From assembly GCA_002189035.1 (NCBI GenBank), contig NEEC01000013.1:2480001-2544000 (forward strand): a stretch of DNA of 64,000 nt, given 5' to 3'. A program made the position numbers and the translations under genes. How positions within the stretch are numbered: the first letter of the stretch is position 1; each line of letters starts with the position of its first letter. This stretch comes from Utricularia gibba. Lineage: Eukaryota > Streptophyta > Magnoliopsida > Lamiales > Lentibulariaceae. The notes under the pieces were generated by a model. The model was not told where the DNA came from and searched no databases. It saw only the letters and a list, made by a program, of their open reading frames with translations. This document shows positions 11,813 to 22,050 of this stretch, piece after piece.

Positions 11813-14418
11813 ATGGAGGTAGTTGAATCAGTTCATGATGTCCCCGTCCAAGAACCCCCCGGGGATGATTTCTCGGCATCAAATTTGAAGTGGGTGAAGC
11901 TCCAGACAGCAGACAGATGCGAGGATGTGGCTATAATTCCTTATAATCGGGTTGATGCCTTTATAATTGGAGAATGTTCAAACATCCAGTTCCCGACGAG
12001 ATTTCATATTGAGAGGGGTAGAAAGCGAGCGAGAGGAAGCTTAAAGCAGTGCAAACCTGATGAATATTTGGAATACAGGCTGTGAGTGAAATTTCACTTC
12101 CCTTCTCATCCTCTCTTATATAGTTCCCTCCAGATGATGTTTGCAGAAGTGCTGCATAGCCACTTTTTTTTTTCAATCATGGCCATAACCCTGGCAGCTC
12201 ATTCACAGAAATTGAATATGACTTGCGCTGATTTTCTACTTGCATTATAGATTAGGCGTCAGTATTTGTGTTTTTCTTGATTACATTCCTTTATTACTTC
12301 AGGTATTGGTGTTCTTTTGGGCCTGAGAATTATGGAGAGGGTGGAGGTATATTGCCAAGTAGAAGGTATCGACTAAACACTAGGAATCGTGCAGCTAGGC
12401 CTCAGTCCATGCGTGGATGTACATGTCATTTTATAGTAAAACGGCTCTACTGCCGCCCATCACTGGCACTTCTCATATACAGTGAAAGACGTCATGTCAA
12501 TAAAGATGGATTTGTTTGCCATGGTCCTCTGGATAGAGATGCAATAGGTCCTGGCGCAAAAAATATTCCATATGTTTGTAGCGAAATTCAACAGCAAACA
12601 ATGTCAATGATATATCTTGGCTTACCAGAAGAGAATGTCTTGGAGAAGCACCTTGAGGGTATTCAACGTTATTGTGGTTCTGATGCAAAGGTTGATACTC
12701 TTGCTTCTCAATATGTGCATAAAATGGGGAGGATCATCAAGCGGTCAACTCATGAACTGGATCTAGATGATCAAGCCAGCATTCGCATCTGGATTGAACG
12801 CAACAAAAAGTCTGTGTTCTTTTATAGAGATACACCAGAAACAGGTCCCTTTATTTTGGGCATTCAGACAGACTGGCAGCTGCAGCAGATGATTCGTTTT
12901 GGCCATCGAAATATCATAGCAGCTGACTCAGCATTTGGAATAAAGAGGCTAAAGGTCTGAGAATACCATGGGCGCGCGCCCCTTCATCATAGTCTCCAAA
13001 GCATATTCTGAACTTGTATCACATGTTTGTTTCAGTACCCACTGTGCACACTTCTTGTGTTTGACTCAAGACAGCATGCGCTTCCTGTTGCTTGGATCAT
13101 TACCTGTAGTATCGCAAAGTCAGATGTCACAAAATGGATGGAAGCTCTACTTCATCGAGTGCATTTAGCTGACCCTGGATGGAGAGCAAGCGGTTTCATT
13201 ATTGATGATGCTGCTGCAGAAATTGAGCCAATAAGGCAATATATTTCTCATTTATTTTTTCTGTTTAAAGATCACATTTCTTTCATTCAACCACTCACTT
13301 TGTTTGCATTACTTTCAGAGAACTTTTTTCGTGTCCCATCTTGTTTTCTCTCTGGCGGATCCGGAGGTCATGGCTGAGGCACATTATCAAGAAATGCTCT
13401 AATATTGAAGTACAAAGAGAAATGTTCAAACGCCTTGGGCAGATAGTGTATAGCATTTGGAGTGGACTGGATCTTGCCACCGCCATTGAAGAATATTTGC
13501 TGGATTTCGCTGATCAAGCTTCCTTTTTGCAGTACTTCAAGGATTCGTGGTTGCCTAAGCTTGGTCAGTTTTTTTTTTTTTTTCTTTTTTCTATTCATCT
13601 CAGTTGTTCCTATCATGTCACTCTACTAAGTTACCAATACTGCAGAAATGTGGCTCATGTCAATGAAGAATCTCCCACTTGCTAGCCAGGAAGCTTCTGG
13701 TGCAATAGAAGCTTACCATGTGAAGCTCAGGACTATTATCTATGATGATTCACATCTTGATTCTCTTCCGAGGGTTGATTGGCTGGTTCACAAGCTGACA
13801 ACCGAATTACACTCTTGCTATTGGCTTGACCGTTATGCAGATGAAAGTGATTCTTTCTTGAATGTGAAGGAGGAATATATTGCATCTACTTCTTGGCATC
13901 GAGCCCTTAAAATACCAGATCATTCAGTTTCCCTGGATAGTGAGAATCACTTGTTTGCTGAAGTTGTGAGTCAGAAGGATAGCAATTTAAAACGGCTGGT
14001 ATGGAATCCTGGTTCTGAATTTGCCCACTGTAATTGTGATTGGTCCCTGAGTGGAAATCTCTGCAAGCATGTGATCAAGGTCAACATGGTTTATGAGAAT
14101 CAGCAACTTCGCCAAACTTCTATGTCATTTCAGTCACACAAAAGTATCCTGATTGATGTGTGGAACAAACCTATTGATGACTCGGTTGATCTGGATGTTG
14201 CAAATGCCTTGATGTACCAAGTTCTCGGCCAAGTGCAGAATCTTGTCGAACTTAGTAACACAGGCAATATAAGTCTTATAGTGGATAATATGCATCCAAA
14301 ATGGGGTGGAAGAAAAGCCAGAACGAGCTCCTTCAGTCAACTGCGGTCAGTTTCTAGGTATCAAGCTTCCAATTCTGGATCCAGGAGAAGGAACAGCAGA
14401 TCATCTCGTTTGAGATGA
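11813..14418 (+). CDS. SWIM zinc-finger protein with MULE-transposase-like domain
   Basis: Resembles the plant 'SWIM zinc finger family protein' typified by Arabidopsis At1g60560, a presumed domesticated Mutator-like transposase of unknown nuclear role. Exons 11813-12081, 12303-12954, 13036-13235, 13319-13563 and 13646-14418 join in phase to 712 aa. The N-terminal third has a Cys/Trp-containing region (YWCSFGPENYGEGGG, RGCTCHFIVKRLYCR). The centre is transposase-like (NIIAADSAFGIKRLKYPLC, DSRQHALPVAWI, RASGFIIDDAAAEIEPI). The SWIM finger CNCDWSLSGNLCKHVIKV has the CxC...CxH pattern. The tail is basic and Ser/Arg-rich. The third intron uses a GC donor (AAG|GCAATA at 13235/13236), the only non-GT donor seen in the window. 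An ATG at 11813 opens the frame after a leader intron. The 3' end converges on RFC1. Confidence 0.9.
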
Positions 14419-14780
14419 GGATTGTACCATTAATTATTATCTTATTGTCGACTAGCAACTTTTCTCTCCCGGTGAGAACGAATAGGAGCAGAAGAACCAG
14501 ACAGTTGAGCCCTCGGAGTTTTGGTCAAGCTTTGAATTTTGTAAGCAGCTTGAGTAGACTTGCATGTGTGAATTTAGAATGCATTACAGAGGAGCGAAAG
14601 CACCGTACGTTTTCAGAATTTATGAAAAATTTGGCAGTTTCATAGATTTGATGTCCATGACTTTGAAACAAAGTTTCCTACTTCCCGGGAAACAAAAAAA
14701 AAAAAAACTGCGGAAATGGTCGGTCGTTGCTTCATCCAGTACCACTACCAAAACAAGAAGACGTACATAAGCCGGAGCTG
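14419..14780. other. Convergent 3' flanks of the SWIM gene and RFC1
   Basis: 362 bp between two converging stop codons. It holds both 3'-UTRs and a 14-nt A run (14694-14707). No gene is evident. Confidence 0.5.
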
Positions 14781-17700
14781 TCATGTCACCTTCTTTCTCT
14801 TAGCAACGCTCTTCGGTGCCTTTGGCTTCACATCAGAGGTGGGAGGGGCACTTCGTTTTCCACGGCTGGAGGGTGTCTTCTTGGCATCAGCGGCTTTCAG
14901 GTTCATTTCCACTTTGATCCCTTAAATTACAAAGGAAAAGATCAAATGTTAGATCATCTCGAAATAGGACCATGGTTCTGTGATGCTGAGGGTTATTCCA
15001 TGCAAGAGCCTTTCCTTTGCACAGTACTATAGGAAAAGGAAACGAAACATCGGTTGTTGAAATGGAAATGTCATCAGCACCAACCCTTAGAATTCAGCTT
15101 CTCTAGATCAGACTGCAGCTGGTTTTTCTCCGAGTCGGAAGAATCATCTTCTACAAAAATGACAGCCTTGTCAATGAATTTGTCCAAATATGCAAGGAGC
15201 TACATGCATGTACCTTGCTCTGTTTCCGAGGCGGTTTCTTCACCGTTTTCCATATTTTCATTCAAAGGAGTCTCAGACTCAGCTAGAGGTTCTAGCATCA
15301 CTGCTACCCTTTTTTGCAGGGCCTTTTTGGCGCCAGGAAGTGTGACTAAATCAGCTGCACGAATGAGACGTGAAGAGCTGCCCTTGTTGTAAGCTCTTGT
15401 TAAAGCAGCTTTTACAGCAGGTTGAATACCAGCAAGTGGATCAGGGTAACCCTGAATTTGTTGAAAACAAGCACAATGAAGATTTGAGTTATTAACAAGA
15501 TATGTATGAGACAAGATGCACCTTGAATTTCGACAACTCGACCACCGTATCCAAGTCCTCCATGCTAATGGAATATAAATCCATGAACTCTATAACTTGC
15601 CCAACAGCTTCATCCTATCGATGCCATTGAACATGAAAAACAATACATCGAGAAAATAAGGGCAGAGTTTTTGAGATGGGCGAACAAGAACAACCTTGGG
15701 AAGCTCCTTCAGAGGGCCACTCATCTGCTTTAAGAGAAGCGTAAGATAGTCGAGCCGTAATGTTGCCCTGTGGATGAAAAGCAGAGTTAAGGTGCATTTC
15801 AAGAAAGCAACATGAATTTGGGAGGATCAGTTGCATATCAAATTCAACCATGTTTAAATAAAGGTATCTACCTTCCTAAATTTGATTCACGGGAAGAAAG
15901 AAGATGAACATGAAGGTCCTCCAAAAGTCTGTAATTTTTTCCCATGGTAGAATTCTTCCCAAGCCACCCACCAAACCTGTTGAAGTTGCGTTCCCCCTAT
16001 CAATCAAGGAAAAGGACGAATTGGAGTTAAGGTCTGTGCTTGAAGAAAAGAAAAATAATGCTGCATGTGAGCAACTGATCACCTGTTCAAATACCTCTCG
16101 TTGCCCATGTAACAAGGCTGCACTGAGTATACATGAAAATGCATAAAAGTCATGCACATATAACTCAAACAAGGACCAATCACATCCAAGTCCAAAGAAC
16201 CTACGGAATTATGCAAGATGTGAGAGAACCAATTTGTGAAAGTTGCCACCGCTGGTATCTGCGGATCTGGACATTTACAATATCACCATCACCAATGGAC
16301 TCAGCTGCCATGGCAGCAAGTTGAATTCTCTTCACTCCACTATCATCTTTGACGGCAGTGACTGGTCTGTAGTTGACATAGTTCTCCTGGAAATCAATGA
16401 AAACAATTTTGAGTTGGTCATTTAGTCATCAAGGTTTTTACCTTAATTACATGCAAGCCAATGCATGCAGTATGTGTGGTATCATGCACAGCAGTGGAAC
16501 ACTTGTTTATTTGACATAGTATGAACCCAAAGAGGACAACCAACCAACACAGAATATACGAAACTGAAAACTAGAATGAAGTATGACACCTGGATAAGCA
16601 GGGGAACAAGATCAGGATCACTCATGCTAAGTTCAATCCTCTCATCCATTCGCAATTTCGCACCATGAAATCCAAATAACCTACAAGGAAAAACCAGAAA
16701 TGATTTTCAAACCAACACAAAATTCACGAAAAGATAGGCATTCCCAAAAAACAAGAAAAGGGTCACCATACAAGGCGAGACCACAAAACTAAAAACAGCA
16801 TACTTATCCACAGCGGTGAAGGGTGAAATATCTTCATCCTTTGAGTTTCTTTGAAGTCTTTCTTTGATGTCATCGAATTTGATCACTGACATTGACAGAC
16901 TCATATACTGGAGCTCATTGATGGCCAAACGTATGTCCCCATTAACTTTCTCAGAAAGCTCCTCAAGTGCAATCTATGATAAGAAAGCATCATACTATAT
17001 GCCAATTTGTAGATTCTCAGCAGAGACCAGATAATCTCCCAGGATATAGAGGAGTGGGCAGCTATATCAATGAAGTAAAAGAAACAATACCTCATTAACT
17101 TGAAGGCCTTCTGCGCTTGCTATCTGTGATAGTCTTTTAGCAATCTACCAAAAGGAAGCATCCACATAAGATTTCATATATGTCAAATAGGAAGTTCACT
17201 GCTTAATAAATGACATTAACACCATGATCTGTTTTTAGTGACCACACGGGCTGTAAACAGAATAAGAAAAAACCTGCTGCTTTGTGGGTTTCCTGAAGTT
17301 AAAAGCCATGCAGTAATTCACAAGACTCTTGATCTTCTGGCTGTAGCGGTCATTACATATGCATATGATTGGGATCTTTGAGACTTTGATACTGGCAATT
17401 AGATCTGCTATTCCTCCCCTGTCTCCAGCAGACATACCGTCAACCTCATCCATGATGAGAACAGCTTTGGGATGTTGAGAGCTGCAACAACGAAGATATT
17501 AGATGTAAGAACGTATGAAATAAGATGCTTCAACAGATTGGGAGTATCCAGATAACAACCGCTGTATTTCGAGACTCAGGCCTTCATTGCTAACAAGTTC
17601 TTTAACAAGATTGGAAGTACTTCCACCAATTCCCTTACTGATCTTTGCATCAGCCTTTCCACGACTATCACTAGCATTGACCTACAGAAAAAAATGCATT

Positions 17701-20308
17701 TGTAAGCACCGAGAATGACTCAAAACTATAAGGCTTTGAGAGCACACAACAATGAAATCCATCAACCTCAATTGTCCGAAAACCAAGCATTTGGCTAACC
17801 AACTTTGCTGCAGTGGTCTTCCCAATCCCAGGCGTCCCACTTAGAAGCACTGCCTTCTTTGACACTGAATCATTTTGCTTCCTCCCCTTCCCCTTTTTCT
17901 CTATATTAAGATTTTGTTCATTCCAGTTCTTTAACCAATCATGTAGCTGCTTTACCTGTACATCCACTCCCCATTAATAAGAAGCCATTTGCAGTGGTAA
18001 ATACATTCACAAAATTTATTCCGAATTGAAACCCATGAATAAATAGAAAGCATGTACCAGAGTTTGGTTGCCAACAATGTCATTTGGAACTTTTGGCCTA
18101 TATTTTTCAGTCCAAGGCAATAAATTTGGGTTTGTATGCTCATTGTTTTGATGAGCACCCGCACTAGAAGCCAATCCCTTTGAGTCAGAGCCTGAATATT
18201 AAAAAAAAAAACACCTCATCATTCAACATATTATATGAGAAATGGGTTCAGACAAAAAAAGAAAACAAAGAGCTTTCTTTCACTTCCACCATCTATTCAT
18301 TGAATTAATATGGGATGCAGAAAAAGACTCACGGAGTTCAGTTTACTTCACAGAATAAAAATATAAAAGTGACGATCCCTTTAAATAATACTTTTGTACA
18401 TCCAAGCATGGGATGCAATTTGATCTCTTTTTACATATTGATAAAACAACTCAGTAATGAGCTTTCATCAACACATGAAAGTTTCAGATGAGCACATACC
18501 AAGTTTTCCAGGCATCTGTCGAGTATTTTTAGGCGATGTTTTCACGCTATTCTCTACCAGAATCTTTGAATTTTGTGCAGAAGCTTTTGATTTATTTGAT
18601 GATTGGATCATTTCAAATAAACCATCTTCCGTAAGAAAATTAGTACTGCAGAAGAAAATCAAAAACGAATATCAATCTTGCATACTCGTCTGTCTGTGTA
18701 CGTCTGTAAATGGGAGAGAGATACTCACCCAAGTTCTTTTGCCTTGGAAGACTTTCTTCCACCAATATCTTCATCACACAGGAGATAGTTCTGCATGAAC
18801 TTCATACTTTAAAAACTAATAAACTACCCTCTAGGTTAAGGATAAAGATAACAGATTAATAGGATCACCGTCTTTTTGCTGACAGATCCAGTAACACGCC
18901 CACCATGGCGTTTAATTAAATCCTCAGCTTCTTCTCTTTCCAAACTGGAAAAGAGAAAGACAGGTGACTGTAAAACAGAGTGGGTATAGATGATTATATC
19001 TAAAAAACTGAGAGAGAAAAAAATTCAAAACACTTTTAATCAGCTGATAATACATTCAGAATGATTACCTATCAAGTGTTCCACTTATAACGAAAGTTAA
19101 ACCATCTAAGCAGTTAGGAGATCCTTCAGGAATTTCCTGAGAAATGTCATCATCAGTTGAATGCACTTGACAGGATAAAAGTTAGCGAGTCTTTCTACCT
19201 TTTCGCCTTTGTGGGGAGGATCCTTCCTTTCACCAAAGTTCATGAACCCACCCCTTCCACCACCACCTCTACCTCTTCCACTTGCTGGTGCACCACGACC
19301 TCGGCCTCCAGGTTTGAAAGGTTTAGTGTCATCATCTACATTGCTTTCATCAGCGAACTTGTCTTTACCACCACTTTGTGGTTGTGAAGAATTCTTTGCA
19401 ATAGTGCCAGTGCCCCTGCCCCTGCCAGTAAACTTTGTGCTGGGTATTTCTTGTAATCCAGGATCTTCCTCATCACTCTCACTAGTGACATCCTGGGAGA
19501 CTCCCTTACCAGAGGGAGTTTTCAGCTTTTTTTTTGGATACGTTGCAGATCGACCTTTCCTTGAAATGGGTGTGGCAATATCTTCATCTTCGTTCTTAGG
19601 TAATCTTTTTTGTGGTGATGGCTTTAGATCACTAACCAAATCTTGCTTGATTCTTGCAGATGCTTCCTCAAGTTCACTCTCATTGGTTACACACTTTTGG
19701 TCTGCCACAAAATATTTGCTTGTTTTCTTTCTAGAAGAACATCCATGCATTCCTTGTTCCTGTAATTCAAAAATACGGATAAGACACAAGGTGAATTTAT
19801 ATACGGTATCAAGTTATGAACATGTCAAATAACAAAAAATTATCTTCTCTAACAATATGCTTGAGGAATCTTCGCCATACAGCCATTTGCTTAGGCCATG
19901 GACACACAAATGTAGTGAAAGTAAAGCCCGCATGATATGGAGGAACCCAACTAAAGTAACTCAGTACATCCATAAACATTCACAATATTTTCTCATCCAT
20001 ATTTTATGGAATGAAATATAACCATAAACTCGTATCTGGGATAAATAAAATAAAAAGTAAAGTTCTATGAGAATCATTTCCAAATAAATGTTACATTAGA
20101 TACACAAATACTCTGTTGCATACAACCCTAGGAGACATTCCATTTGAAAAAGAAAAAATGAGCAGCCACAAAGCACGCTCAATATAACAATTGAAGTTGA
20201 ACTAACAATTTTCCCAGACTGACTCACAAGAGGCTTCTGAGCGTTAACATTCCCAGCGCTCTTTTCTGGTTTCTTAGCAAACCACCTTCTTATATCTTGA
20301 GACTGCAT
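14781..20308 (-). CDS. RFC1: Replication factor C subunit 1 (clamp-loader large subunit)
   Basis: Large ATPase subunit of the RFC complex, which loads PCNA onto primer-template DNA in the nucleus. Twenty-one coding exons (20308-20207, 19759-19199, 19136-19069, 18944-18869, 18790-18729, 18645-18500, 18191-18058, 17955-17767, 17681-17560, 17481-17274, 17144-17091, 16973-16804, 16680-16590, 16386-16205, 16122-16083, 15996-15872, 15767-15695, 15614-15522, 15451-15214, 15150-15085, 14920-14781) join in phase to 979 aa, close to the Arabidopsis length. In order: the PCNA-binding-like N-terminus DIRRWFAKK; a charged region with an RGG-type GRGRG tract (about 190-215); a BRCT domain (LDGLTFVISGTLD ... 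VSKKTNYLLCDEDIGG); Walker A SGTPGIGKTT (about 422-431); Walker B AVLIMDEVDGM; the RFC1 C-terminal domain (HGQREVFEQGERNFNRFGGW); and a basic tail ending SVAKRKKVT. No frame breaks were seen. The gene is head-to-head with the FRA3-like gene, with a transposon between them. Confidence 0.97.
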
Positions 20309-21026
20309 TACTCACGAGCAATAAGCGAAAGTGCCAGCAAAGATAAGAATGATGAATACAAAAACTATGTCAAAACATTGACAACAAACCATGATCAGGA
20401 AATTGGCAGCTCCTTGAAGTGAAAAGCCTTGCCTTACCAACTGCAGCCAAAGACATAAAACCACAACATATGTGAACCAGGTCTGAATTTTACACTCATT
20501 AGAGCAGTGACGCAAAATTCTAATATCAAAACTCCATGCTACAATCACTAGTACACAATCTTAGGAAGTAAAAATCTTACTCAATCACGAATATCATCGA
20601 AAGAGATGCCGTACCAGTCCCTAGTTTGCGAAGAACAATAAAACCCTAGACATAAATTGTCTCTGAAACAACAAAGGAAGGCTTTTTCACAAATGAAAAA
20701 CTCACCCCACGGGGCGCCAAGCCATTCCTTCAATCCAAGGAAAAAACCAAGGTCGGCGATGCCGTTGCCGTACCCAGACGCCCAGCCGTCGATCTTGCGG
20801 TTGTAAAATCCGACGTGCTCATGTCAATTTTTTTTCGAAATAATCAAATTTATAAAATATAAATACCAAATTGTTCTATTAAAAAAAAAGAAATAAGTAT
20901 ATTTAAAAACAATATACTAATAAAAAATTAAAAAGAAAACGATAAGTATATATAATTTCATAAAATAAAATTATTTTGTATCTGGCGACACTACCGTACA
21001 CTTTCCCCTGTTCGCCGGCCGTAGCC
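20309..21026. other. RFC1 5' region, up to the transposon
   Basis: About 0.7 kb upstream of the RFC1 start codon. A strong GA|GTAAGA donor near 20580 (minus strand) suggests at least one leader intron. 20700-20830 is GC-rich and probably 5'-UTR; it is open on both strands but has no usable ATG. 20830-21000 is AT-rich. Confidence 0.4.
21014..21026. repeat. Left 13-bp direct repeat flanking the transposon
   Basis: GCCGGCCGTAGCC here is repeated exactly at 22020-22032 on the other side of the element. It is the best candidate target-site duplication. Confidence 0.6.
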
Positions 21027-22019
21027 GAGTAATTTGGCAGAATACCCCACTGTAAAAATTTACTTTGCTGAATACCCCGTCTTTTTAATTTCTTTGTAAA
21101 ATACCCCACCTTTTTGTTTTATTTGTTGAATACCCCTACTTTTCGTATGAAAAAATAATAAAAAAATACATATGAAAAATATATGAAAAATAAATACATA
21201 CATTTGAAAAAAAAAATTTATACAAATATTTTTCAAATAAAATTTAATTTATTTTGTTATATTTTCAATTGAATTTATTAATACATTTATAGAAGTATTG
21301 TTTTTAAATAATAATCTGATCAATAATTCTATCTTACTATTATATTTTCAATAAACTTTATAAATTAGGTTACATACAATTTTTTTAAATTAAGTAAAGC
21401 ATAAATTGATTACATAAATTCCATTATAAATCAGATATTAATAAAATACAATTTAAATAAATAAACTAAAGCTTATCTTACACTTATATGTACATAAATC
21501 ACATGTAAGAAATTAAATTATAAATATTTATTATTTAATTCATAACTACATAATTCATAGTTAAAATAATATATGATTATACCATGTATTTGTTATAGGT
21601 GTTAGTTATGATTATAATAAAAACATATTTTTGTAAAAATATTTTGATTTTACAATTCATAAAGTATTGAATTAATTTGAAATCAAAATTGAATTCAAAA
21701 TTAAAACTTTGAATAACAAATATTTATATACAAATATATATGTATCTTTAATTACATTTTTAAAAACATTATCTCAAATGATTTTTATTGAATTATTTTT
21801 TATTTCTATGTTTATGTTTTTATAATAATTATTTTTTTAAATTTTTATTATATATATAAATATTAAATAAATAACATTTATACATCAAAAAAATATTTTT
21901 TTAATATATTTATATACAAAATAATAAAAAAAAATCAAAAGAGGGTATTTGGCCAATACTTTTAGAACCAGGGGTATTCTGCAAAGCTGTTTTTTACAGT
22001 GGGGCATTCTGCCAACGAA
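21027..22019. mobile_element. Non-autonomous DNA transposon, about 1 kb, with repeat-built inverted ends
   Basis: Ends at 21034 and 22015 are inverted copies: TTGGCAGAATACCCCACTG on the left and TTGGCAGAATGCCCCACTG on the reverse complement of the right, with about 39 of the first 45 bases matching. The core AATACCCC recurs every 28-30 bp inward from the left (21041, 21071, 21099, 21129) and, inverted, from the right (22001, 21971, 21942). The interior of about 800 bp is AT-rich without a coding frame, so it carries no transposase. A 13-bp host direct repeat lies on both sides (21014-21026, 22020-22032). Long terminal inverted repeats and a long duplication suggest a Mutator-like (MULE) derivative, but the family is not certain. 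Confidence 0.7.
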
Positions 22020-22032
22020 GCCGGCCGTAGCC
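22020..22032. repeat. Right 13-bp direct repeat flanking the transposon
   Basis: Exact copy of 21014-21026. It ends 18 bp before the start codon of the FRA3-like gene. Confidence 0.6.
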
Positions 22033-22050
22033 TGAGGAGGTCCTCGCTCC

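Noticed and set aside
14415-14645. Frame just past the SWIM gene stop
   Set aside because: Overlaps the 3' flank only and ends without any conserved motif.
14694-14707. A run after the SWIM gene as the poly-A tail of a retrocopy
   Set aside because: The gene upstream keeps its introns and no flanking duplication is seen, so it is a simple A run.
20700-20830. Open minus-strand frame reading GFYNRKIDGWASGYGNG-like peptide, and an open plus-strand frame over the same bases
   Set aside because: No ATG before an upstream stop, no protein family recognised, and the position directly before RFC1 makes a GC-rich 5'-UTR more likely.
21027-22019. Long terminal repeat or retroelement remnant
   Set aside because: Ends are inverted, not direct, repeats and there is no primer-binding site or polypurine tract.
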